From the NCBI GenBank assembly GCA_947628935.1, contig CANRBT010000005.1, positions 1 through 36,169 of the forward strand: a stretch of DNA of 36,169 nt, in the 5' to 3' direction. The notes under the pieces were generated by a model, which saw nothing but the letters and a program-made list of their open reading frames with translations, ran no database searches and had not been told where the DNA came from. This DNA comes from an uncultured Roseburia sp. (lineage in GTDB: Bacteria; Bacillota; Clostridia; Lachnospirales; Lachnospiraceae). Positions within the stretch are counted from its first letter, which is position 1; each line of letters starts with the position of its first letter. Positions 1-7,177 of the stretch are shown piece by piece. The position numbers were made by a program, and so were the translations under genes.

Positions 1-1
1 T

Positions 2-46
2 CGCATCGACGTGGACGACAACGGCACCATTACCGGACTGTTTTAA
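2..46 (+). CDS. fhs: C-terminal tail of formate-tetrahydrofolate ligase (partial)
   Basis: Only the last 14 codons and a TAA stop lie in the window; they read RIDVDDNGTITGLF. This matches the usual ending of formate-tetrahydrofolate ligase (an I-D-V-D-x-N-G-x-I-x-G-L-F type tail), which makes 10-formyl-THF from formate and THF using ATP. The next gene, folD, acts on the same one-carbon pool, which supports the call. The identification rests on a very short tail and on context, so it is tentative; the gene body lies outside the window. Confidence 0.6.
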   Translation, partial: RIDVDDNGTITGLF

Positions 47-74
47 ACCCTTGCAGAGAAAGGAGCGCTGAGGT

Positions 75-923
75 ATGGCACACATCATTGACGGGAAACA
101 GATCTCGCAGGAGATCAGGGATGAGCTGAAAAAGGAGGTCGCCGCTCTGGCAGCTCAGGGACGGGAGGCGACGCTTGCCGTGATACAGGTCGGTACAGAC
201 CCGGCGTCCACGGTCTATGTGAACAACAAGAAAAAGGCGTGCGCCTATATAGGCATCCGCTCGCTTTCCTACGAGCTGCCGGAGGAGACGACGGAGGAGG
301 AGCTGCTGACACTGATCCGGAAGCTGAACGCGGATGATACTGTGAACGGCATCCTAGTGCAGCTTCCCGTTCCCGGGCATATCCGTGAGGATGAGATCAT
401 CCGTACCATTGCTCCCGAAAAGGATGTGGACGGTTTTCACCCGCAGAATGTCGGAAAACTCCTGATCGGAGAGCCGGGCTTCTTACCCTGTACGCCGGCG
501 GGCGTGATACAGCTTTTGAAACGTTCCGGGATCGAGATCGCCGGAAAGCACTGTGTCGTCGTCGGGCGCAGCAATATCGTCGGAAAGCCGATGGCTGTCC
601 TGATGCTCCGTGAGAACGCGACCGTGACCGTGGCGCACTCAAAGACCAGGGATCTGAAGGCGCTGTGCCGGCAGGCGGACATTTTGATCGTTGCGATCGG
701 GAAGCCGCGTTTCATCACTGCGGAGTATGTGAAGGAGGGTGCGGTCGTCATCGACGTCGGGATTCACCGCAATGAGGACAACAAGCTCTGCGGAGACGTC
801 CTTTTCGAGGAGGTCAGTCCGCATGCCTCTGCGATCACACCCGTTCCGGGCGGAGTCGGTCCCATGACGATCGCCATGCTGATGGATAACTGCGTGGAAT
901 CCATGCGGAACGCAAACGCGTGA
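75..923 (+). CDS. folD: FolD bifunctional methylenetetrahydrofolate dehydrogenase/cyclohydrolase
   Basis: Interconverts 5,10-methylene-THF, methenyl-THF and 10-formyl-THF in the cytoplasm using NADP(H). The 282-residue length is normal for the family. The YVNNKKKAC segment carries the tyrosine and lysine of the active site, GRSNIVGKPMAVLML is the nucleotide-binding signature, and the C-terminus has the diagnostic PVPGGVGPMTIAML motif. The ATG follows an AAAGGAG ribosome binding site by about 9 nt. It starts 28 nt after the putative fhs stop, so the two are probably cotranscribed as a one-carbon pair. No key motif is missing. Confidence 0.97.
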   Translation: MAHIIDGKQISQEIRDELKKEVAALAAQGREATLAVIQVGTDPASTVYVNNKKKACAYIGIRSLSYELPEETTEEELLTLIRKLNADDTVNGILVQLPVPGHIREDEIIRTIAPEKDVDGFHPQNVGKLLIGEPGFLPCTPAGVIQLLKRSGIEIAGKHCVVVGRSNIVGKPMAVLMLRENATVTVAHSKTRDLKALCRQADILIVAIGKPRFITAEYVKEGAVVIDVGIHRNEDNKLCGDVLFEEVSPHASAITPVPGGVGPMTIAMLMDNCVESMRNANA

Positions 924-967
924 TGTCTTTGCGGGAAAGAAATGTAGAGTGAGAGGATTTATGTTCC

Positions 968-2083
968 ATGAAATGTGCAAAATGCGGGTCCGAGCTGCAG
1001 GCGGGCAAGGTCTATTGCCCCGTCTGCGGGGCAGAAGCGGTAGTCGTTTCGGATTATAGTGTTTTAGAGGACGATTATCTGCGCACACTCATCAAAGAAA
1101 AGGAAAAGCCCGAGGCGAAGCGCGGGAGCGCGCCTATGACCGGCGCGGCAAAAAAAAATTCCCGGCTTCCGCTGATCGTTGTCTGTGTGCTGCTCCTGGC
1201 AGGCATCGGAACGGGAGTCGCCGTCAAGATTTCCGTCGACCGGAAGCATGCCGGTTCCTATGATTATCAGATGGCAATGGCGGAACAGGCAATGGCGGAG
1301 CGGGACAGCGAGACGGCTCTGCGCTATTACAATACGGCGATGGCGCTCGCGCCGACCGATATCGCTGTGCGCCTTGCGCTCGCGGATATCTATCACGCGC
1401 AGAAGGATTACGACGCCGCCATCGAGCTGCTGCAGCAGGCAAGAGGGCTGGACGCGGCGAATCGGGCGGTTTACGAACGCCTGATCGCCATCTATGAGGA
1501 ACAGAAGGATTACGAGAGCCTCCTTGCGCTCGCGGACGACGCGACGGATGCGTCCCTTGCGGAGCTGTTTGCCCCGTATCTCGTATCGGACCCTGTGATC
1601 TCTCCCGTGTCAGGTCTTTACCACAAGGCGACGGACGTCGTCATCGTTTCGCTGGACGGATGTGAGATCTACTATACCACGGACGGAAGCGACCCGGACA
1701 CAGGCTCGCTGCGCTACGAGGACGGCATTTCCCTAAAGGACCCCGGAACCTATGAGATTCGGGCTGTCTGCGCCAATGAAAAGGGGATTTTAAGCGAGAT
1801 CGTGAGCGCTTCCTATGAGATCGAATATCTGCCGCCCGACTATGCCGATGTCTACCCCGACGGAGGCAGGATCACGGAGGAGACCTTTGTGACGATCACG
1901 GCGAAGGACGGGTGTGACATCTATTACACATGGGACGGGACGGATCCCGCGCGGCAGTCTGCGCGGTATACGGAGCCGCTGGAGATTCCTGTCGGCAACA
2001 CGGTTCTGTCCGTGCTCGTCATAGATCCCGCAACGGGCCTGGAGAGCGGAATTTACCGCACGAATTTCATTTATTACCCCTAG
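968..2083 (+). CDS. Zinc-ribbon, TPR and chitobiase C-terminal-like repeat membrane protein
   Basis: Function unknown; 371 residues with a clear modular layout. Residues 3-20 form a CxxC-x10-CxxC zinc ribbon. A polar linker leads to one transmembrane helix at about 67-86, so by topology the N-terminus is cytoplasmic and the rest extracellular. Residues about 97-180 look like two or three TPR units (for example ALRYYNTAMALAP). Two similar modules follow, at about 211-290 and 297-371, each with an IYYTxDGxDP core typical of the chitobiase/beta-hexosaminidase C-terminal-like (CHB_HEX_C) fold. No catalytic domain is visible. A GAGAGGA site lies 10 nt before the ATG. It is probably cotranscribed with folD (44-nt gap) and rlmH. 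A scaffold or wall-associated binding role is only inference. Confidence 0.8.
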   Translation: MKCAKCGSELQAGKVYCPVCGAEAVVVSDYSVLEDDYLRTLIKEKEKPEAKRGSAPMTGAAKKNSRLPLIVVCVLLLAGIGTGVAVKISVDRKHAGSYDYQMAMAEQAMAERDSETALRYYNTAMALAPTDIAVRLALADIYHAQKDYDAAIELLQQARGLDAANRAVYERLIAIYEEQKDYESLLALADDATDASLAELFAPYLVSDPVISPVSGLYHKATDVVIVSLDGCEIYYTTDGSDPDTGSLRYEDGISLKDPGTYEIRAVCANEKGILSEIVSASYEIEYLPPDYADVYPDGGRITEETFVTITAKDGCDIYYTWDGTDPARQSARYTEPLEIPVGNTVLSVLVIDPATGLESGIYRTNFIYYP

Positions 2084-2114
2084 CTGCCGATAGGGGACGG
2101 AGCGTGTATACAGC

Positions 2115-2606
2115 ATGAAGATCACGATACTTTGCGTGGGAAAGATCAGGGAAAAATTTTATCGGGAAGCCGTTGCGGAATACGCAAAGCGTCTGGGGCG
2201 CTACTGTAAGCTTGCGATCGTCGAGGTGGCGGACGAAAAGACGCCGGACGGGGCGGGAGCGGCTCTGGAAGAACAGATCCGGGAGCGGGAGGCGGAGCGG
2301 CTCTTTTCCCATCTGTCAAAATACCGGCGGGCGGGAGCGTTCATCTGCGCGCTTGCCATTGACGGAGAGATGCTCGATTCGGTCGAATTATCGGAAAGGA
2401 TCCGGCAGCTTGGCATCAGAGGAACGAGCCATATCGTCTTTCTCATCGGCGGCTCGCTTGGCATGCCGGAGCGTCTTCTGCGCGAAGCGGATGTCCGCCT
2501 GTCCTTTTCCCGCATGACGTTTCCGCATCAACTGATGCGGGTGATTCTGCTGGAACAGCTCTACCGCGCCTGTCGCATTGCGAACGGGGAGCCCTATCAC
2601 AAATGA
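2115..2606 (+). CDS. rlmH: 23S rRNA (pseudouridine-1915-N3)-methyltransferase RlmH
   Basis: SPOUT-class methyltransferase that uses SAM to methylate pseudouridine 1915 in helix 69 of 23S rRNA. The 163 residues are close to the usual 155-160. The C-terminal trefoil-knot signature is intact: an IGGSLGMPE loop, then LSFSRMTFPHQLMRVIL, and a GEPYHK terminus, all diagnostic for RlmH. The ATG lies 31 nt after the preceding gene and has only a loose purine-rich GGGGACGGAG upstream. The gene ends just before the 2618-2655 hairpin, so it closes this transcription unit. Confidence 0.96.
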   Translation: MKITILCVGKIREKFYREAVAEYAKRLGRYCKLAIVEVADEKTPDGAGAALEEQIREREAERLFSHLSKYRRAGAFICALAIDGEMLDSVELSERIRQLGIRGTSHIVFLIGGSLGMPERLLREADVRLSFSRMTFPHQLMRVILLEQLYRACRIANGEPYHK

Positions 2607-2617
2607 TCCGGATAGAA

Positions 2618-2655
2618 AAAAACTGTGCGGCATATCGCTATGCCGCACAGTTTTT
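2618..2655. terminator. Bidirectional intrinsic terminator
   Basis: A perfect 17-bp inverted repeat with arm AAAAACTGTGCGGCATA, loop TCGC and an exact complementary right arm. The left arm begins with an A run and the right arm ends with a T run, so it can terminate transcription from both sides. It lies between the convergent rlmH (+) and lipoprotein (-) genes, where such a shared terminator is expected. Confidence 0.93.
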
Positions 2656-2671
2656 GACTATGTAGAAGCCG

Positions 2672-3097
2672 TTATTTTGTGTAATCCCTCGAGTACAGCT
2701 CCGTTCCGTCCGGATTCAGAAACACCATACGAATGACGATGCCCTCTGTGCTCGTCTCGCTCTGCAGCTGATCCGTCAGCTCGGAAAACTGTGTTTCATA
2801 GCTGTCAAACTGGCTGTCTGCAGTCGTCTTAAGCGCGTTCAGGCTGTCCTCGTCGGTCGGGAATGCCTCCGTCATCGTGTACTTGTAAACAAGGACATTG
2901 GAATCCTCCACAACGATGTCCATCGAGATCCCGGTAGACTCGACCGATGCGTTCGCCTGATCCAGCATGGTCTGAAACTCGCTCTGATTCTGGCTGTACC
3001 ACTCGTCCAGCGTCGGCTTGCTGCCGCATCCGATCATTGCAAGCCCCATCACGAGCACCATCAGCGCTGCCAACATGGTGGAAATGTTTCTTTTCAT
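2672..3097 (-). CDS. Small secreted lipoprotein, probably DUF4854-like
   Basis: A 141-residue protein with a lipoprotein signal peptide: basic MKRN, a hydrophobic stretch to residue 22 and a lipobox ending in Cys24 (MIGC, then GSKP). The mature part begins with acidic and polar sequence and resembles small clostridial lipoproteins of the DUF4854 type, which I recognise by pattern only. The ORF-track start (3148) was rejected: a strong AGGGAGGA ribosome binding site (plus-strand 3105-3112) sits 7 nt before the ATG at 3097, and starting there puts the basic residues at the signal-peptide N-terminus. It is monocistronic, divergent from the phosphorylase gene, and shares the terminator with rlmH. 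Molecular function is unknown. Confidence 0.8.
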   Translation of the reverse strand: MKRNISTMLAALMVLVMGLAMIGCGSKPTLDEWYSQNQSEFQTMLDQANASVESTGISMDIVVEDSNVLVYKYTMTEAFPTDEDSLNALKTTADSQFDSYETQFSELTDQLQSETSTEGIVIRMVFLNPDGTELYSRDYTK

Positions 3098-3159
3098 CTC
3101 ATTATCCTCCCTAAACAATTTTTCGACCGTCGCCTCTGCGACGATCACGCAACGTCATT

Positions 3160-3189
3160 ACTATAGTACCAAACCGGAAACCTTGTCAA
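3160..3189 (-). promoter_or_regulatory. SigA-type promoter of the lipoprotein gene
   Basis: On the minus strand, TTGACA (plus 3184-3189) is followed after 18 nt by TATAGT (plus 3160-3165); an overlapping TGG-TACTAT could also act as an extended -10. It lies about 60 nt upstream of the lipoprotein ATG and back to back with the phosphorylase promoter. Confidence 0.7.
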
Positions 3190-3230
3190 CAAAAATATTT
3201 ATTTGTGCGTATTTCTAAAAAAACAGACTA

Positions 3231-3239
3231 TGGTATAAT
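3231..3239 (+). promoter_or_regulatory. Extended -10 promoter of the phosphorylase gene
   Basis: TGGTATAAT gives a perfect TATAAT with the TGn extension; there is no good -35 hexamer at 17 nt, as is common for extended -10 promoters. The predicted transcript start near 3246 leaves only about 16 nt before the ATG at 3262, enough for the GGAGGTGA site. It also means the ORF-track start at 3205 lies upstream of the promoter and cannot be used. Confidence 0.75.
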
Positions 3240-3261
3240 AAATGACATGGAGGTGACCGTT

Positions 3262-4596
3262 ATGAGGATGTATGATCTGATCCTGAAAAAAAAGCGGGGC
3301 GAGGCTCTCTCCACAGAGGAGATCCGCTATATGATCCGTGGCTTTACAGAGGGCTCGATCCCGGACTACCAGATGTCCGCCATGATGATGGCGATCTGCT
3401 TTACCGGCATGACAAGGCAGGAGACCGTCGACCTGACCCTCGCGATGCGCGACAGCGGTGACAGGATGGATCTCTCCGGCATTGCGGGCATCAAGGTGGA
3501 CAAGCACAGCACAGGCGGCGTGGGAGATAAGACGTCCCTGGTCCTGGCGCCGTTAGCGGCATCCCTCGGCGTCCCGGTCGCAAAAATGTCAGGCCGCGGA
3601 CTGGGGCATACGGGCGGGACGATCGACAAGCTGGAATGCTTCCCGGGCTTTACGACCGCGCTCACGGAGGAGGTCTTCCTCCACAATGTCAACACCATCG
3701 GCATTGCGATCGCAGGACAGACGGCGGATCTCGCACCCGCCGACAAGAAGCTCTATGCGCTGCGGGACGTGACGGGCACCGTCGATCAGATGTCCCTGAT
3801 CGCAAGCTCCATCATGAGCAAGAAGCTTGCCTCCGGCAGCGACGCGATCGTGCTGGACGTCAAGACCGGAAACGGCGCCTTTATGAAGACCATAGAGGAT
3901 GCCAGAGCGCTCGCCGAGGCGATGGTGAGCATCGGAACGATGGCGGGGAAGCGGACCGCCGCCGTCATCACAGATATGGACCAGCCGCTCGGATATGCCG
4001 TGGGCAATTCCCTGGAGGTCATCGAGGCGATCGACACGCTGCGCGGGGAGGGTCCGGAAGATCTGCGCGAGGTCGTATTTGCGCTCGGATCCGTCATGCT
4101 GCAGCTTGCGGGGAAGACCTCGGACGGCGCCGCAGCGCGCCGGATGCTGGAGCATGCGATCGCCGACGGCTCGGCGCTTCGAAAGCTCGCGGAATTTGTC
4201 GGGGCGCAGGGAGGCGATCCTGCCGCCGTGTACGACACCTCGCTGCTGCCAGCCGCATCGGACACGCTGACCGTGACGGCGGAGCGGGACGGCTATGTGC
4301 AGCGCATCCTTGCGGAAGAGATCGGGATCGCCTGTATGAGCCTCGGCGGCGGAAGGGAGACGAAGGAGAGCGCGATCGACCTGTCGGCAGGCATCGTTCT
4401 GAAAAAAAAGAACGGCGATCCCGTGCGGACGGGGGATCCGCTCGCCGTCCTTTACGGGAACGACGCCGCGAGGCTCGCACGCGCCGCAGAGCAGGTCCGC
4501 GCCGCCTGCAAGATCGGGCAGACGAGACCGGCGCATGTGCCCGTCGTCCGGGAATACATCGATACCGTGAATAAGAAAACGTCGATCTTCATATAG
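3262..4596 (+). CDS. pdp: Pyrimidine-nucleoside phosphorylase
   Basis: Cytoplasmic enzyme that phosphorolyses thymidine, uridine and deoxyuridine to base plus (deoxy)ribose-1-phosphate; belongs to the thymidine/anthranilate phosphoribosyltransferase fold. From this start it has 444 residues, typical of clostridial and bacillar Pdp. The phosphate-binding KHSTGGVGDKTS motif is at residues 81-92 and the family signature SGRGLGHTGGTIDKLE is at about 110-125. The start is set by GGAGGTGA ending 5 nt before the ATG and by the promoter at 3231-3239; an in-frame ATG at 3247 has no room for a ribosome binding site. deoA is a possible alternative name, but context does not decide. It reads straight into yqfC, 6 nt downstream. 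Confidence 0.94.
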   Translation: MRMYDLILKKKRGEALSTEEIRYMIRGFTEGSIPDYQMSAMMMAICFTGMTRQETVDLTLAMRDSGDRMDLSGIAGIKVDKHSTGGVGDKTSLVLAPLAASLGVPVAKMSGRGLGHTGGTIDKLECFPGFTTALTEEVFLHNVNTIGIAIAGQTADLAPADKKLYALRDVTGTVDQMSLIASSIMSKKLASGSDAIVLDVKTGNGAFMKTIEDARALAEAMVSIGTMAGKRTAAVITDMDQPLGYAVGNSLEVIEAIDTLRGEGPEDLREVVFALGSVMLQLAGKTSDGAAARRMLEHAIADGSALRKLAEFVGAQGGDPAAVYDTSLLPAASDTLTVTAERDGYVQRILAEEIGIACMSLGGGRETKESAIDLSAGIVLKKKNGDPVRTGDPLAVLYGNDAARLARAAEQVRAACKIGQTRPAHVPVVREYIDTVNKKTSIFI

Positions 4597-4602
4597 TGAT
4601 AT

Positions 4603-4902
4603 ATGAAAAGAAATCGCAGTCAAACGCCAGAGCCGCCAGTCTCTCTGCGCGAAAAAATGGTAACAAGCTTAGAGCTTCCCAGGGACCTGATGCTGGGCGC
4701 GGCAGTGCTCACAGTCACAGGGCAGAGGGAGGCATTGATCGCAAATTATAAAGGGATCCTGGAATACGAGGATTCCTTTATACGGGTTCAGACAAAAAAT
4801 TGCAGGATTCGGATCTCCGGCGCCCGCCTTGCAATTGATTATTATACGAACGACGAGATGAAGATCACAGGGCACATTGACGCGATACAGTATGAGAGTT
4901 AG
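4603..4902 (+). CDS. yqfC: Sporulation protein YqfC
   Basis: 99 residues with the typical YqfC layout: a short basic N-terminus, SLELPRDLMLG, an internal GILEYEDSFIRVQT segment, and a beta-rich C-terminal part. YqfC and YqfD are sporulation proteins made in the mother cell under sigma-E in Bacillus; their biochemical role is not well known. The gene begins 6 nt after the phosphorylase stop and has no visible Shine-Dalgarno sequence, so translation may be coupled to the upstream gene or depend on a different leader. The yqfC-yqfD-phoH order is conserved in spore-forming Firmicutes and supports the call. Confidence 0.9.
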   Translation: MKRNRSQTPEPPVSLREKMVTSLELPRDLMLGAAVLTVTGQREALIANYKGILEYEDSFIRVQTKNCRIRISGARLAIDYYTNDEMKITGHIDAIQYES

Positions 4903-4908
4903 CCGCAG

Positions 4909-6153
4909 ATGATCCTGTCCATGATCAAATATGTTCAGGGATATGTCCATGTCAGGCTGACCGGATATGCGCCGGAGCGCTTCCTGAACCTTTGCGGCAG
5001 CCATGAGATCCTCATCTGGAACCTGACGCCCTGTGAGGACGGCTATCTGTTCTGCGTGAGCGTAAAGGGCTTCCGCCGTCTTAAGCCGCTCCTGAAAAAA
5101 ACGCGGACGCAGATCCGCATCATACGGCGTGTCGGATTGCCGTTTGCAACGTACCGCTACCGGAAACGCAAGCTGTTCGTCATCGGGCTGATCCTTTTTG
5201 GTGCGCTGCTCTATGATCTCTCTACCTATATCTGGAATATTGAGATCAACGGAAACTCGTACCTCTCCGACGAGACGGTTCTGGATTTTCTCGCGCAGGA
5301 GGGGAGCACCTTCGGAACCAAAAAGGACAGCATTCAATGCCAGGAATTGGAGGAAGCGCTGCGCAGCCGTTATGGCGAGGTGATCTGGACGTCCATCAAG
5401 ATCTACGGCACGAAGCTGACGGTAGACATTCAGGAAAATCTTCTGCCGGAGGAGGAATATGAAAAAAAAGAAGACACGGTCTATGACATCGTAGCGGCGA
5501 AGGACGGTGTGATCTCCGACATGGTCACGCGCAGCGGCACGCCGCTCGTGGCGGAGGGAGATACCGTGGCGGCGGGGGACGTGCTTGTCTCCGGACGTCT
5601 GGAGATCAGGGACGACAGCGGCGAGGTCGCCGATTATCTCTACCGCAGCGCGGACGCCGATATCACGGCAAGGGTGTCCTACTCCTACCGGGATGTCATT
5701 CCGGCGGACTATACGGAGCAGACCGCGACGGGAGAAGAAGCCACACATGACACGCTCCTGTTCGGTTCCTTTTCTCTGGGCAATCCCTTTTTTGAGGATC
5801 CCTATGAGAAGAGCCTGATGACCTCCGATACCGTCCAGCTCCATCTGGCGGACAATTTTTATCTTCCGGTCTGGCTTGTAAGGGAACGCTATCAGGAGCT
5901 TCGGGAGACCCCCCGGACGCACACGGAGGAGGAAATCCGGCAAATTGCAACAAAGAATTTTCACAATTATCTGGAAGATTTGGAAGAAAAAGGTATTCAA
6001 ATCCTGACAAAAAATGTTATTATTAAGAGAACGGGTGGAGACTATGTGGTGAGCGGGACCCTGGAAGCCTGTGAATCCATCGTTTCTTACCGGCCGACAG
6101 AGACAGGCGAAATCACAGGTGAGGAGAATCAGGACACAGATGAGTCTGACTGA
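4909..6153 (+). CDS. yqfD: Sporulation protein YqfD
   Basis: 414 residues. The first 85 form a basic cytoplasmic domain, followed by one transmembrane helix at about 89-108 (KLFVIGLILFGALLYDLSTY) and a large extracytoplasmic region beginning with a POTRA-like segment (IEINGNSYLSDETVLDFL). This matches YqfD of spore formers. The start is 6 nt after yqfC, with only a weak GAGAG upstream, consistent with coupled translation. The last 14 nt overlap phoH. The C-terminus ends in an acidic tail (EENQDTDESD). Its role is inferred to be in the mother-cell or forespore membranes. Confidence 0.92.
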   Translation: MILSMIKYVQGYVHVRLTGYAPERFLNLCGSHEILIWNLTPCEDGYLFCVSVKGFRRLKPLLKKTRTQIRIIRRVGLPFATYRYRKRKLFVIGLILFGALLYDLSTYIWNIEINGNSYLSDETVLDFLAQEGSTFGTKKDSIQCQELEEALRSRYGEVIWTSIKIYGTKLTVDIQENLLPEEEYEKKEDTVYDIVAAKDGVISDMVTRSGTPLVAEGDTVAAGDVLVSGRLEIRDDSGEVADYLYRSADADITARVSYSYRDVIPADYTEQTATGEEATHDTLLFGSFSLGNPFFEDPYEKSLMTSDTVQLHLADNFYLPVWLVRERYQELRETPRTHTEEEIRQIATKNFHNYLEDLEEKGIQILTKNVIIKRTGGDYVVSGTLEACESIVSYRPTETGEITGEENQDTDESD

Positions 6154-7177
6154 GATCGCGTTAAACATTCCGGCTGACCATTTGGCGAATGTCTTTGGTC
6201 AGTTTGATTCTTATATCAAAAAAATAGAGCGCACCCTGGGCGTGACCGTGATCGTGCGGGACGGGAGCGTGAAGCTCCTCGGCGGGGAGCGCGAGTGCAA
6301 AAGGGCATCGGAGGTCTTCCGGCAGCTCTCAGAGCTCTCAGCGCGGGGCAACGTCATCACGGAGCAGAACGTGAATTACGCGCTCGCGCTGGCGATGGAC
6401 GAAGCTGAGGAGTCCGCCTCCGCCCTTGTAAAGATCGACAGCGACTGTATCTGCCACACTGTGAACGGAAAGCCGGTAAAGCCTAAGACGCTGGGGCAGA
6501 AACAGTATGTGGACGCCATTCGGGAAAAGATGGTCGTCTTCGGCATGGGACCTGCGGGAACAGGCAAGACCTATCTCGCGATGGCAATGGCGATCACGGC
6601 CTTTCGGGATGAGCAGGCAGGCAGGATCATACTGACGCGCCCCGCCATCGAGGCGGGAGAGAAGCTGGGCTTTCTGCCCGGCGATCTGCAGAGCAAGGTC
6701 GATCCCTATCTGAGACCGTTGTATGACGCGCTGTACCAGATCATGGGGGCGGAGAGCTTCCAGCGGAACCTGGAAAAGGGGCTGATCGAGGTCGCGCCGC
6801 TCGCCTACATGCGGGGGCGGACACTGGACAATGCATTTATCATACTGGACGAAGCGCAGAACACGACTCCGGCTCAGATGAAAATGTTTCTGACACGCAT
6901 CGGCTTCGGCTCCAAGGCAGTGATCACAGGCGATGCAACCCAAAAGGATCTGGCTCCCGGCACGCCTTCGGGGCTGGATGTCGCGATCCGTGTGCTGCGC
7001 CATATGGATGAGATCGGGATCTGCGAGCTGACGAGTCAGGACGTGGTGCGCCATCCCGTCGTACAAAAGATCGTAAAGGCTTACGAGGACTACGAGAAGC
7101 GCAGCCGGCGCGAACCGCATCCCGCACACGGCAGGGATGCGGCGAAAGAGAACAGAAGCAGGAGAACAGGGAGATGA
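6140..7177 (+). CDS. phoH: PhoH family P-loop ATPase
   Basis: 345 residues from the chosen start, normal for PhoH. The Walker A motif GPAGTGKT is at about 137-144 and the Walker B-type DEAQN at 237-241, with the conserved TRPAIEAGEKLGFLPG after the P-loop. An N-terminal KH-like segment precedes the ATPase. PhoH proteins are thought to act in RNA metabolism, and the gene often neighbours the YbeY endoribonuclease gene, as here. The ORF-track start at 6071 is unlikely: it has no ribosome binding site and lies deep within yqfD, whereas GGTGAGGAG precedes the ATG at 6140, which gives the standard MSLTEIALNIP start. Confidence 0.93.
   Translation: MSLTEIALNIPADHLANVFGQFDSYIKKIERTLGVTVIVRDGSVKLLGGERECKRASEVFRQLSELSARGNVITEQNVNYALALAMDEAEESASALVKIDSDCICHTVNGKPVKPKTLGQKQYVDAIREKMVVFGMGPAGTGKTYLAMAMAITAFRDEQAGRIILTRPAIEAGEKLGFLPGDLQSKVDPYLRPLYDALYQIMGAESFQRNLEKGLIEVAPLAYMRGRTLDNAFIILDEAQNTTPAQMKMFLTRIGFGSKAVITGDATQKDLAPGTPSGLDVAIRVLRHMDEIGICELTSQDVVRHPVVQKIVKAYEDYEKRSRREPHPAHGRDAAKENRSRRTGR

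Noticed and set aside
4567-4597. CATATAGT before yqfC as a possible sigma-E -10
   Set aside because: The -35 match at the right distance is poor and the implied start would fall inside the yqfC start codon.
3589-4623. 344-aa minus-strand frame opposite the phosphorylase gene
   Set aside because: Antisense shadow; the plus-strand gene has all family motifs.
4669-6168. 499-aa minus-strand frame opposite yqfC/yqfD
   Set aside because: Shadow of two well-supported sporulation genes; no motif or start signal.
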